From the NCBI GenBank assembly GCA_013397935.1, contig VZRN01005835.1, positions 1,269,690 to 1,333,689 on the forward strand: a DNA stretch of 64,000 nt, read 5' to 3'. The DNA is from Dasyornis broadbenti. Its lineage: Eukaryota; Chordata; Aves; Passeriformes; Dasyornithidae. The notes under the pieces were generated by a model. The model searched no databases. It had not been told where the DNA came from and was given only the letters and a program-made list of their open reading frames with translations. This document shows, in pieces, positions 13,521-24,630 of this stretch (position 1 is the first letter of the stretch; the number at the start of each line of letters is the position of its first letter). The translations under genes were made by a program, and so were the position numbers.

Positions 13521-15099
13521 ATGCGATAGAAAAGCCCAGCATGCACACGCTGGCAGCCAGGCCATACTATCTATACAACAGGATAATGAAACACGAATAA
13601 TACTATTTATCAGGCACAGATCACTTTTAGTGAAGGAAGACTAGAGCAGCAGTATCCTCACAAACTAGTTTAGTGCCTTAAAAAGAAGAAATCTGATGCA
13701 AGCCATAGGGCTTTTTTTGAGGTGGTTTCCTCTTGTTTGATTGTTTTTTAAATAAAATGGGGGGGCTCTTTGATTACTAGTCACTCAGCATTTAAGAAAT
13801 GTAGGTATACTAGTGCCAAGATCAATCTCTAGCTCTTTCGCAGCATATTGTCTTAGAGTAATATCCTAGTTCAAATTAACACAATCAAGAGTGCCATTTG
13901 ATATGGTTTTCTTTTCCTATGAGGTTTTTCACTGGAATGCATTGTGCAATGGAACAGTTTCATAGGTCAAGAAGCTCTTCCAGCTACAGTCAACACTAAC
14001 TTCAAAACACAAACCAAACACAAACCAAACCATCTACATGATTCCCTTCAGTGCAGATTCACAGACTGCAGCAGGAGCCATCTCTTAATGCAGCAGGTTA
14101 ACACACTGGCATTATTAGTCTTCCTCCATCCTTAGGTTTCTTTCATGCGTTAAAAGCTAAGACTGCTACACAATTTCTGCTCAGGACTTGTGCACACCGT
14201 TTCAAAGGCTTTCTTGTCTCCAATACAGCTATCAGGCCTTCTCTAACCTAAACCAGACAGCTATTAGAGTCCTCTCTAAAAACTATAGCTTGCACTGCAA
14301 AAACTGCCACCCAAATCCCCCAAAACAGCAGGGAAGCTAATCAAGTCCTGAGCTTGTAAATTTATCTCAAATTGTGAATTCACACTCATTCTCAGGACTC
14401 TCTGCAGTCACATGAGAAGCTGCTCAACAAAGACATCTGACAAGACCCCACACTGTGAGAACCACAACAGAGCAGCACCAAACCCAGTAAGAGCCACTGG
14501 ACTCAGACAGAATCACATGGGGATTCTCTATAACCTTTTGTTAAATAGTTGTCTACACAATTATCAAGTCTAAACAAGACTAGTGCTTGATTAACATCAA
14601 TTATGTAATTGTAACACAAACAATTCCATCCATTACACAATTATAGCTCCCCAATTGCTGCAGGGATAGCAGAGCACACAACAATTTTTAAAAAATTAAA
14701 CTGAGCTAATTCTATTAGATAACACTTCCAAATTCAGGGATTTGCTCAGATTAAAAGCTTATATTTATCACCCAAGGGTTTATGAATGCAGATCAGGGAT
14801 CACAGGACCCTATGATATTAACCATTGACAGATACAGAACACAGATGATAAACAAGAAAGCTGGAGAGTTTACACACCACAGACAAGCAACAGCCAATGA
14901 ATACTTTAATATAATTAAAAACATTATCATTGTGAACTTCTGGCAAGCATTATAGAAAAGATGATTTGTAAAGGCAGAACTTTGGAGAAGATAAGATTAT
15001 TTTTTTAGTAAGTGTCTTGTTTTAATACTTCCTTGCTGCTTTGACAGACCTATGAACACATTTGTTGTGTGCTGGACACAGCTCAGAATCAGAAAAACT

Positions 15100-16380
15100 C
15101 AAACTTCAGCAAAGAACAAGAAGGGTACTGGAGACCGAGAAAAATCTTGACAGTGAAAACAAAAAGCTTGCAAAAGGAAGGACATGAGAATCTGCTGCAA
15201 AGGAAAGAGTGATGGTCAAAAAAAAGAAGAAAAACCTCAGGAAAATTGTTTTTGTGAGAGGTCTAATGGATATAACCAAATGTCTTCTTTACCAAGAACA
15301 AGAGAAAGGTATTTCAGTAAATCAAAACGCAAAATTAGATTATCCCAGTCCAGACTTCTAGGTGATACCGAGCTGGAAAGAGCTGTCTATCTTAAAAAAG
15401 AATCTGTAAAACACAAAGATAGCCAGAACATGAATACTCGGAAACACAGTCCTGTTGAAAGCAATGCTACAAGTTATGAGTAGTAAGAAGAGATGTTTGC
15501 TTCAGCCATCAAAAGCAATGGGAGAAGGAATTTGACAGAAAAGATTAAGCAGCTGTTTGATTCCCACTGAAATTGAATTCATGGCTAAATGCACAGCAAG
15601 AGGTCTCTGAAAGGCAAGATGAAAGTGCAGTTTGGACAAGCAGGTATTGAAGCAGGTCTAGATGCAACTTAGTACTGAAGAAAACTCAGTTTAAAGTTAC
15701 ATTTTCTCATATGTGCTTTGACTCAATGTACAGCACGGCATTAATCCCTCAAAAGAATAAAATCAATGGAAGAAGTTGAGAATGACTGGGAAAAAAAAGG
15801 AGTCACAGTCAGAGAGTGAGCTAGTGTTGGATGTGGCAGACAGCCACACAAACGAGATGCTTCCTAGCTCTCATTTAGAACAGTTTATTCAAAGATTAGT
15901 AAAAGGAATAGCAACAGGACCAGGGAGGATTCTGGGATGAAATGCAATGGAAGACACTGTAAACAAAGCAATAACAGACTTCAGATATCGAATAGAGTCA
16001 TGAGCACAGCTGGGGCACCAGGCAGGTCAAGGACAGGTAGGCACAAAAGAGGAAGGAGGAAAAGACTGCTTATACCATGATACAGCTGAAGAAAAGGAAG
16101 CCATGGAACAAGATAAGCAAGAGACGAAAGCAGACACAGAAGAAAACCAGGAGACAGAATGGATTATCTAAGTGAGAACAGGTTACAAGAAAGGTCTGAC
16201 TCCAACAGCAGTGGAAGGGAGGAGAGGGCTTTACTATGTGGAAAGCAAGTCAGTAATATCTAGAGGCAAGAAGGAAAAGAAGATAATGGAGGGAAGCAGA
16301 TAGCAAAAGGGCAGCAGGGCTTGCCAGGATCCTATTAAGATGGGAAAAGAGATATGAAGTCTTTCAGTTCATAGTAAAAA
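15100..16380. other. Purine-rich block
   Basis: For about 1.3 kb the plus strand is dominated by A and G (AAGGAAG, GAGAAAGG, GGAGAGG runs), unlike the balanced surroundings. It contains the 99-codon basic open frame. No repeat family is recognised. It may be a decayed retrocopy, an old simple-sequence domain or a non-coding transcript region. Confidence 0.6.
15184..15483 (+). other. Hypothetical basic 99-codon open frame in purine-rich block
   Basis: This open frame starts ATG AGA ATC and ends at TAG. The product would be rich in lysine, arginine, serine and glutamate, which is what a purine-rich strand encodes by composition alone. The frame is open for a further ten codons or so upstream to a TGA. 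No domain is recognised. There is no poly-A tail directly behind it, and I see no splice sites that clearly fit. It is best read as a compositional open frame; a remnant of a retrocopy is possible. Confidence 0.13.
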
Positions 16381-16808
16381 TAGGAGCAATAATTATTCCT
16401 CAATAGTTATAAACTGCACTTTCAAGTACTGTTGGGAAGCAGAGTGCAGCAACAGTCAGCACACAGACCTCAGTGGTACTGCACAGAGTCTTGGGAACAC
16501 AAGCCCAGTGAGCCCTTGCTGCCCCAAGGAGAGGTGGCCTTCTGCTGTCACAGGGCTTTGCATTGGCACCACGTACATCATGCTTAGCAGGGTTCTAAGG
16601 CTAGAGTTTGCAGCACTCAGCTAGCACAGAAGTCTCTGCACAGCATTCTCCCAATGCAAAATGGCTAAAACCATCATGAAATCTGCATCCAAAGAAAAAA
16701 AAATCTACTATTTAAATTAACGCATACAAAAAAAATAAAAAGCATTCAAAAACGCCTTCACAGTATAACATAAGGGGCAATACAAGTGGTTCTTTAAAAA
16801 AACCTTAC

Positions 16809-16847
16809 CTTGTGTAAGCAAGGGACTTTAAACGTCCACAAGATGAC
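16809..16847 (-). CDS. Candidate 39-bp exon, frame ambiguous
   Basis: This 39-bp minus-strand segment lies between an acceptor GCATTCAG (weak pyrimidine tract) and a strong donor CACAAG|GTAAGG. Two frames are open. In phase 0 it reads VILWTFKVPCLHK, which fits the phase-0 end of the 17.3-kb candidate. In the other frame it reads SSCGRLKSLAYT and leaves AG, which joins in phase to the long open frame of the 10.2-kb candidate through an arginine codon. The sequence does not decide between them. The donor is the best evidence; the acceptor is ordinary. It may be a spliced non-coding exon or chance. Confidence 0.27.
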
Positions 16848-17294
16848 CTGAATGCATGGCTATCTCAACAGCACACAAGACTTACACTAAATCAGGTTCA
16901 AAGCCCACATGGCAACATCCCTCCTCTCAACACAACCAAATACATTTGAGTTCTTAACTAAACACTGCCTGGTATTTACATATTTATGCATAGCTATACA
17001 TCTATATGCACATGTGTGTATTGATATTTACATATCATTGCAGCTGTCAGAGGACAACTTGCAGCCCAGTTAAGTGGGGGCAAAAGCACTGGCAACACTG
17101 GGGTTGAGGACTCTCAGAAACACTGAGACTTCTCAACCATGAAGGGGTGATAAGGCTCTCAGATCTGCCTGTGCCACAGTTTTGTAATTTTTCCACTTTC
17201 TTCTCCGTTTAACACAATTCCTGCTGCAAATCAAAATCTTACCAACACAGCAACAACATATTTCACAGAAACTTACAGACATAGATTCACTTAC

Positions 17295-17334
17295 TTGCTC
17301 CTCGGCTTGCAGATATTGCTGAACATGCTCATAA
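17295..17334 (-). CDS. Candidate exon, possible PH C-terminal helix
   Basis: The minus-strand frame from about 17404 down to 17240 is open and ends at a donor GAGCAA|GTAAGTGAA (17295/17294). A plausible acceptor, GATATTAG after a TTTTTCTCTGGCTG tract, would start the exon at 17334. That gives 1 base + 13 codons, YEHVQQYLQAEEQ. PH domains often finish in a helix of the type (A)SYEYxRxxLxxL, so this could be the domain end. It would need two bases from an exon I have not found. A longer form using the whole upstream open frame is possible, as is a second donor at about 17270. It has no phase link to the 24.6-kb candidate, so its place in the same gene is inference. Confidence 0.28.
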
Positions 17335-18101
17335 CTAATATCATACATGTAGTTTACAGCCAGAGAAAAACCACGAGCAATGACATTCAATCCCAAAGCT
17401 ATGCTACATTGTGCAGCAGCACTTATTCAGCTGCTCAGTCTTTAAACTGACACAGAGCATGCTCTAGAAAATTAAAATCACTGCTGAAAAATGGTTTATA
17501 ATAAGTACATCCTTAGCCAGAAGAGACACTTTTATTTCAAGATGCCCTGGAGAGATCCCTGACTTACAGAATGCTAAACCACACACACAGAGAAATTTCA
17601 TATTCTAACAGATCAGAAAAGACTCCACAGCTTCAATGTATATAAAGCAATCCCACTCTGTAAGAATATTTTAAAAATAGCAAATTGGAGAGAAAAATAC
17701 TAAAACTCTACAGCTATGAAATGCTGAAGATATATTGTGTATGCCTGCCTGATGCAGATAAGATTCTTTGATACATTCTCATGTTTTTATGACAGAACTT
17801 ACACACAACTATGCCATGAAAACCCAAACAACATTTTCACAGCTGCATTACAATATAATTCCCATCAGAATCTCAGGAATACATTTTTATTCTATTATTT
17901 CTACCTTACATGTGGTTCTCTGGTTATTGATTTATGAGTCAATCTGAAATCTTACTTTCAGGCCTTTTTGCCAACTGTTAATAACGTTACATTTGCGATA
18001 AATGCTGTAACAACATAATTTATGTTAAACTTTCACATATGTTACAGGAAAGCTTGGTTTTATTGACAGCACAAGCATTTAGATTTGCTCTTTAAACTTG
18101 T

Positions 18102-18106
18102 CTACA
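18102..18106. repeat. Target-site duplication, left copy (CTACA)
   Basis: These five bases directly precede the TG start of the LTR and are identical to 19181-19185. Confidence 0.88.
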
Positions 18107-18275
18107 TGTCGTGGTTTAGCTTGGCCCAGGTTTTTCTAGTGGGGGGGGGACCACAAAGATGGCTCCTCTGTGAAGCTTCTCGAAGCCTTCACCATGTCCA
18201 GCTCTGAGGTGATGGACATGCTGCTGGCCAAGCCTGGGCCAATTAGAGACGTTGGTTACGCCTCTGTGAAAAACA

Positions 18276-18283
18276 TATTTAAG
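18276..18283 (+). promoter_or_regulatory. TATA-like box in the solo LTR
   Basis: TATTTAAG lies 170 bases into the LTR, where a U3 promoter element would be expected. Activity is not shown by the sequence. Confidence 0.4.
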
Positions 18284-18554
18284 ACGAAATCAAAACAATG
18301 GGCGCACGCACTTTTCCTTAGCCAGAGGAGGAGGAGTAGGTGAGAGTATGTGAGGGAAAACAACATGGAGAGACCAAGGTCAGTGGAGAAGGAGGGGGAG
18401 GGGGAGCTCCAGGCGCCGGAGCTCTGCAGCCTCTGCAGGCCGTGGTGAGGCCCATGGTGAAGCAGGGGGTGCCCCTGCAGCCCATGGGGGCCCACGGGAA
18501 ATGCTGAGATCCGCTTGCCCCAAAGCGAGTGGATACCCTGAAAGTGGCCGTGGT

Positions 18555-18799
18555 NNNNNNNNNNNNNNNNNNNNNNNNNNNNNNNNNNNNNNNNNNNNNN
18601 NNNNNNNNNNNNNNNNNNNNNNNNNNNNNNNNNNNNNNNNNNNNNNNNNNNNNNNNNNNNNNNNNNNNNNNNNNNNNNNNNNNNNNNNNNNNNNNNNNNN
18701 NNNNNNNNNNNNNNNNNNNNNNNNNNNNNNNNNNNNNNNNNNNNNNNNNNNNNNNNNNNNNNNNNNNNNNNNNNNNNNNNNNNNNNNNNNNNNNNNNNN
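18555..18799. other. Assembly gap (245 N)
   Basis: This run of Ns lies within the G+C-rich interior of the solo LTR. Open frames that appear to cross it are not real evidence of coding. Confidence 0.99.
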
Positions 18800-19027
18800 T
18801 CACTGTAGCAGTGTCGGGCGGGCTGCCGACGGTGAGACCCATGGCTACGCAGAGGAAAAGAACCTCTCCCCAGGCAGGGGAAGAAGATCTGGGTGATGAA
18901 CTGACCTAACCCCCCCATACCTTGTTCCCTTGTGCAGCTGCTGGGAAGGAGGGAGGGGGGTGAGCGGAGAAACGGTGGCCTTGAAGGGTTTATTTTACCT
19001 CTCATTTACTCCTCTGACTCTGTTAGT

Positions 19028-19033
19028 AATAAA
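19028..19033 (+). terminator. Polyadenylation signal of the solo LTR
   Basis: AATAAA lies about 150 bases before the LTR end and is followed by T/G-rich sequence, as expected for an R/U5 boundary. It could end transcripts that enter from the plus strand. Confidence 0.6.
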
Positions 19034-19180
19034 TTAGATCACTTTGCAACCTAAGTTAGTCCTGTTTTGCCTATTCTAAGTGCGTCTTCTCCCGGGTTTC
19101 CTTATCTCAACTCATGAGCCCTGAGTGTGGGTGTGTTAATTTGGGGGTACCTGGCATTTGGCCGGGCTCAAACCTTGACA

Positions 19181-19185
19181 CTACA
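19181..19185. repeat. Target-site duplication, right copy (CTACA)
   Basis: These five bases directly follow the CA end of the LTR and are identical to 18102-18106. Confidence 0.88.
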
Positions 19186-19647
19186 AAATCTTAAGCCCAA
19201 CAATGGACTTGAATTAAGGAAATCTAATTCATTACAAGAGACATCTCAAAATACTCTCCAACTTCTACATTATTCTCACTGGCATTAGGCGTTTTACAGC
19301 ACTCCAATTTACATCTGTGGAGTTAAGCCCATGGATTGGCTCTGGCCAATATAAGTCCCTTGGTTTTCAGGGGGTCAGGAAGCAGGCATATGGATTTACT
19401 GCAATATGAATGTGCCATACAAGTTTGCTACCACAACATGGTTTAGATTAGAAGGAAAAAAAGACATACTTATCATTTCATGTGAAACAGGACTTCTAAT
19501 GTAAGATACTTCCAGCACTCATAGCAGCTTTTATTTTAATTTTCAATACTGTCATCTGCAAACTAAACTTTTCTTTCTACATGATAATTCTTAAAAATCA
19601 ATACATCACAAATATCTTAAAAGGCAGCTTTTCCCACACAAAAGCAG

Positions 19648-19729
19648 AATGAGTTTGTTGAGCCTGTGCATGGACAAACTGACCTGACAGATTGGAATGG
19701 GTACCTCCACAGGATGATTAAACCACAAG
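19648..19729 (+). other. Weak exon-like segment, plus strand
   Basis: An acceptor-like CCCACACAAAAGCAG precedes this 82-bp stretch and CACAAG|GTAAGC follows it. One frame is open for 27 codons (begins NEFVEPVHGQTDLTDWNGYL) and leaves one base. The acceptor is poor and the minus strand is also open here. No neighbouring plus-strand exon was found to join it. It could be chance. Confidence 0.17.
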
Positions 19730-20372
19730 GTAAGCAAGATTTACACAATGTACAGTAATGACTCTCCTAGAGAATCCACTACAGATCATTGATCAATAAT
19801 CCATTTTTAAATTAATTCCTAAATACATATTCAAAAATAAGCAGCAATGTCAACATGTTTACTCAATAGAACATAATGGGCCCTCTGGAGCTATTACTGA
19901 GATGCAAAAACATAAATGTACTTTTTAGTTCATCTTTTTGCACATCGATTGCAAAGTAATTTGCAAATCTGCTTAAGTATCAGCACTACTATTTGGGAAT
20001 ATTAGGATGTGGGAAAACAAACTATATATGGGTTAAGGTAGCTTCTTTCTTTACATTACTAGCAATGACTCCAAATACACACATATATGACAAACAACAA
20101 TTTAGGCTGAAATCCAGCCCTGAATTGGCATAAGGATTAAGAAACTGTAAAAGGCCAAAGTAATATGTTTATTCCTTTAGAGGGGATAAAAATCACAAAA
20201 TTATTCTGAAGGAGCTCTGAACAGAAAAAACAAGGAAATGAAACAGCATGACAAGAATATGCATGGTTGTCTTGGGTTTTGGTGCTTTATGTTGGATTTT
20301 TCCTCAAGAAAACCATTGCTATAAATTGTGATCTGTAATTAAAATAAAAACTAGTATACAATACTGCAATCC

Positions 20373-20942
20373 TCAAAGAGATTCAAAATTTCTAATCAAA
20401 AGTCTCCTCCTATGAAAATGAAAAAAGGTATATAAATATCTAATACTTACTATAATACACATTAGCAACAGTTGCTGAGTAATCATTCTCCCAGTATCCC
20501 ACTCAACAACTTCTGGAAGAAAGTACCTTCCCAGCTGGAATTGGGTAGAATCTAAGTACATAACCCACTTACCAGATACTTTAGGTGAGTCACAAACTTG
20601 CCACGTTCCATAATAAATATTTTGGACTAGGATCCATAAGAATTGCGCCAAGTTCAGCACAATATCAAACGTTTTTCTGGAAGCCTTGTCTCTCTCTAGG
20701 TTCCCCAGCTCAGTCACAGTGCTGACCACAGCTTTAGGGAGCCCAGTTCCCAACTCTGCCATCAAAAGCAACATATCCTTAGTGTGTTCGTAGCAGGCAA
20801 AGGCACATCTGCCGCCTCCTGGGAAGAGGACACAAAGCCTACACACACAAATTTGAGGTTTGTGGACTTCACACAGGAAGGTATTAGCAAAATATGCTTC
20901 CCACAGGGGATCGTGTCTGCGGTTGGACATGCTGTCGCCCAC
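20373..20942 (-). other. Long unassigned open frame beside an old LTR
   Basis: This 189-codon minus-strand frame is the longest open frame without Ns. Its first part overlaps the end of the LTR relic (about 20907-21740). The rest contains an acceptor-like TCCTCTTCCCAG near 20830 and donors CTG|GTAAGTGGG near 20575 and ATA|GTAAGTATT near 20445, so it could hold one or two exons. A 60-base stretch between two splice-like sites keeps the frame whether or not it is removed. The peptide has no motif I recognise. It may be chance, flanking unique DNA or remnant retroviral internal sequence. The window holds several other long chance frames, so length alone is weak evidence. Confidence 0.2.
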
Positions 20943-21740
20943 CCACCTGCTCTATCACTGCCTCACCTTGGCAGGACTAGGGGAGAACATAAAATTTAAA
21001 TGCTTATGGGTTAACATAAAGACAGAGAGATCCTGTGCCCATAACCATCATAGACAAAACAGGTTAAGCACAGGGAAAATTAATTTAAGTTTATGCCAGT
21101 TAAAATAGACCTGGAAAATAAGAAACAAAGACAAGAAATAAAACAGCTTCCTCTAACACCCTTTTTCCCAAGGTACAACTTCACACTCCTTCATTCTCAA
21201 CTACTCAACCTCCTCTTACACACCTCCTAAGCGGCACAAGGGAGATGGGGAATGGGCTGGTACCCAGTCCATAAGAAGCTCCTCTCTGCCACACCTTCCT
21301 CCTCATGTTTTCCTTCTGCACCAGCATGGAGTCTTTCACACACAGTGCAAACATCAAAGACTTGCTCCAGCATCGGTCCTCTCCATGGGCTACAGCTCCT
21401 GTCAGAAAAACCTGCTTCAATGTGAGCTGGCCACTGGCTACAGATCATATAGAGTACATCCACATGTCCCTGCATAATCTCATCCACCTGGAGCAGATCC
21501 TCTCCTCCTCTGACTTCAGTGTTTGCAGGGCTATTTCTCACATTCCCTTTGCCTAAATACACCTTCCCAGAGGCACCACTTGCTGGTGGGCACAGCTGTG
21601 TCTTGTGGTGGGTCTGGTGCAGAGCCCCAACCTTTTTTCCTAGAGGCCACTCCTGCAGAGCCCTCACTGCTATAACTTCACCATCCGCAACCAATGCAAT
21701 ATGGTAGGAAATCGATCGGGGGGAAGAAAACAGAAAAACC
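20907..21740 (-). mobile_element. Old, diverged LTR of a related songbird retrovirus family
   Basis: Read on the minus strand, the segment follows the order of a well-known passerine LTR. It has CTGCAG- and CCATGGAGAG-type modules, then GAGGAGGAAGG...GGCAGAG, then CCCATTCCCCATCTCCCTTG with a CCGCTTAGGAGG stretch. These are followed by a decayed AATAAA region (TTAAATTAATTTTCCC), GTCTTTATGTTAACCCATAAGC and TTCTCCCCTAGTCC near the 3' end. The young LTR at 18107 carries comparable modules in the opposite orientation. No clean TG...CA ends or target duplications could be fixed, so the limits are approximate. It is strongly decayed and has no intact function. Several apparent open frames and splice sites within it are by-products. 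Confidence 0.62.
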
Positions 21741-24329
21741 AACTACCTACGCACACCACACAGAACCACGCTACACAGCCTACAAAGGAGAAGCTTCACT
21801 AACACCAGCAAATGCTGGGTTGTGTCTCAGTTCAAAACAGCTAATTCCACCACTACACCAAAGAAAATAAGTGTCCTTAAGAAGCCTAATAGTTTATGCA
21901 TCCAAATATGTCCTGCATCCAGATATGAAAAAGCGGAAGAATGAACCATAATTTTTCCCTACACTGAAAATTCATTCCCACGCTACTTAAGATTTACAGC
22001 ACTGATAAGTTGGGAGGCATCCTCTGTAACTTTATAGAGAAGATCCTTCTTATACAAGTAGCATAACTGTCTGAACTAAAATGAGAGTCTGCCACTAAAC
22101 TATAAGCATTTGTATATGCAGACACGCACGTGTCCCTGACAGCCGTTAAAGAGCAGCAAATCAGTCTTTGCTTCACGACAGTGACTTCTGGAATTAATTG
22201 TTCAGTACTCAGATGATCTTCTGAAACATCAGTTACCTTTCTTCTGTGTCAAGCCTTAAGCCAAGTCAGATTCCAGCAACAAAAATAGGACCATGTCTTC
22301 ATCAGTGCTTTTTGGGACGTATCTTTCACACACTGCATTAGTAGCCTATTGAAATCTTTCCTAATTCCAGTAAAGAGCAGAAAATTGGCAACTTTGCTTA
22401 TTAAGATGCTCAATAGCTTTTATCATAAGACCATTTTTTGTTATTATACTAGCAAACTAGCTCTTTAAATTTAAACTATGATTTCCTATATCAACAATCT
22501 GCTTTAGATGGGAAAGCTGTTCATTTCTAGAATAACTTAAGAAGAAAAAAGCACAAGGTACACTCCCCTTCTGTCCTCACAGCACACAAATTGCTTTGGT
22601 TTTACTTAGTATGCCTATAAATTGCATTTTTTGAAACACGGCTATGAGATTCAAGAGAGATTTGTCTTTGTCAAAGAAGCTATCCTTTACAGCACCCAAC
22701 AGATGAAGCCTCTGAAAGTGACTGTTTTACAAATTCCAAGGATATAAGCTGACTAGGAAGTGCTACATCATTTAGTTTGATCCATTGTAAGACATTGCCC
22801 TTTAATCACTCAGTGGTCTCTGTACTGAGCCTGGTAGGGTGTGACATTTTAAAACTAAGCACCTGCTCTATCTCACCACACTTGGGCTTCACTGCCCAAT
22901 CATTCTGTGATCAGATTCATTTGTCTGACTTCCATTTTCAAGTTTCTCTCTTATTGCGATCTCTCTAATTAAACAAAGTACCTGATAAAGTCACCTTTTG
23001 AAGACACTGACATTAATCATGCCACTAGTTTTCTTTTATAATCTAAATTTTTCTAAATGTCCTGGTTCCTTCCATAACTTCTGCAAATTTTGAAAACTTG
23101 AAAAGCCAAAGAAACAAGAATAAGATGCAGTTTTCTAGCACTGACCTGGATGTAGAGTGAAAATCACCCACCTATTTAACTGGTTCCATCAAAATGCAGC
23201 ATTTCAAGGGGAATTCCCATTTATTTCCTTCAAGCCTAAATCATTTCAGCAACAAGCCATTAATTTGTATCTCACTCTCCAAGTTTCTCAAAAAGCAGCT
23301 TTGAATTTCAAAAGCCTGAGTGGACCTAGCCTAGTGATTTCCACAAAACTCTCCCACTCCTTTCTTCACTGTTGCAAAGTTGATCAAAACATTTCCTTAA
23401 ACTGTTTCACAAAATGCCAAGGCTCCCATGAAAATAGGGCACTTGGAGAAACATGGAATAGAAGGGAGTAGCTTCAAATTTAAAGCCCTTCACTAAAAAT
23501 AGTTTCTGCAAGTCATGCAGCAGAATGGTGATGCTCGAAGGTGTGACCAAAGGGTGGCCATGAGCTTGCTGTCACCTACATTAAACTTGCCAGACCTTTT
23601 GCCACCCAGGGGAATGCAGCTGGATGAAACTCAAGCCAGAGAACCCCTTATGTCCTACTGCCTCCTTTTGTTTGCAAACAGCCAGAAATATCTCACACGC
23701 TCCCAAGAAGTGCTTTGAAAGCAAACACTGCTTTAAAAACGTACCATATGTGCACATTCACCACTATATTAAAATAAGCCACTATATCGTATTGAAAAAT
23801 TTTTCCAACAAAACACAATCTGCCCAGCAGTGCAGTCATTTCCATCCAACTGCTGGTCCATACAGTACAAAAATATCCTGGGAGCCAATCACAAAGTACT
23901 TACCATCAACAGGTGAGCATCTCAATCTGCAACACTATTGCCAATTCCTTGCAAACCTGTCCTATTTTCAGGCAATCACAGAAGCATGTCCATAGTATCA
24001 GGCAGAAAGGGTAAGAGAAAGGGTAGGAAAGAGGGCAATTCCACACTTCGAGCTTGTTCCAGAAGATGAGTGGCCTCAACTCCCAATAATGCCAAAGACA
24101 AACGAGGGCACTCAGCAACTCGTGCAAGGCTTTCCACTGAATGTCAGGGTGAAAGCCTATTTTAAGAATCCCCTCATATTAGGCACATAATTGCTTTTTA
24201 CAACAAAGGAAGAGAAAATAATATAATTTTTTATGACAGATTTAGTTACAAAACCACACTAAAAAAATTGTACTAGGGGTCTGAAATTGCATCTTGAAAA
24301 TTGCCACAATGCCGCATTTAACTGAGAGA

Positions 24330-24385
24330 TTTTGTTTTCATCACTCTGCTGGATTTGGTGGAGTAACTCCAGATTTAGACCTGTG
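24330..24385. repeat. Possible ancient amniote interspersed repeat
   Basis: GGAGTAACTCCAGATTTAGA followed by CCTGTGTATG and GAGCAGACCTT resembles a GAGTAACTCC...GTGTAA...GAGCAGA module common in old amniote repeats. The match is short and the family cannot be named. Confidence 0.33.
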
Positions 24386-24630
24386 TATGTTATGAGCAGA
24401 CCTTGCGCATGGACTATTTATGATTCAGCTAAAGGATGTTGATATAATGAAGAATAGTCAATGGTACAGACAGCAAACAACAGATTTTTTTTCATTGCCA
24501 CTCTTCTAATAGTGATTTATTTTTTTTTGTCCCTAAAAGCACAATGCCAATATAGCTATCATGAAAAGAGATTACTGAAATTCTCACATTAAAGTAGCAC
24601 ATCAAGAAAAGCAGTAGGAAAATTAATTAC

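Larger units (their letters stand above)
18107..19180 (+). mobile_element. Solo LTR of an endogenous retrovirus (songbird type)
   Basis: The element starts TGTCGTGGTTTAGC and ends CTTGACA, the TG...CA termini of LTRs. It is flanked by perfect 5-bp duplications (CTACA at 18102-18106 and 19181-19185). A TATTTAAG box-like site lies at 18276-18283 and AATAAA at 19028-19033, which sets the orientation as plus. The interior is G+C-rich with repeated CCCATGG- and CTGCAG-type motifs, as known for passerine LTRs. No internal retroviral sequence adjoins it, so it is a solo LTR left by recombination. The 5-bp duplication fits class I or class III (ERVL-like) elements. The intact duplications suggest a fairly young insertion. 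A 245-base run of Ns lies inside, so the true length is uncertain. Confidence 0.92.

Noticed and set aside
18256..19005. 249-codon open frame on the minus strand and three overlapping frames
   Set aside because: They cross the 245-N gap, and their translated part is G+C-rich LTR sequence.
20947..20976. 30-bp exon-like segment (SCQGEAVIEQ) with strong acceptor and CAG|GTGGGT donor
   Set aside because: It lies in the 3' part of the old LTR; the same pyrimidine block and GTGATAGAGC text is normal LTR sequence.
21227..21742. 171-codon minus-strand open frame
   Set aside because: It is LTR-derived sequence, not a protein gene.
22565..22740. Protein-like minus-strand frame (SFFDKDKSLLNLIAVFQKM)
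   Set aside because: No usable donor and no partner in phase; short enough to be chance.
23906..24000. Minus-strand segment before a strong ATG|GTAAGT donor
   Set aside because: All frames from the best acceptor contain stops; at most a non-coding exon.
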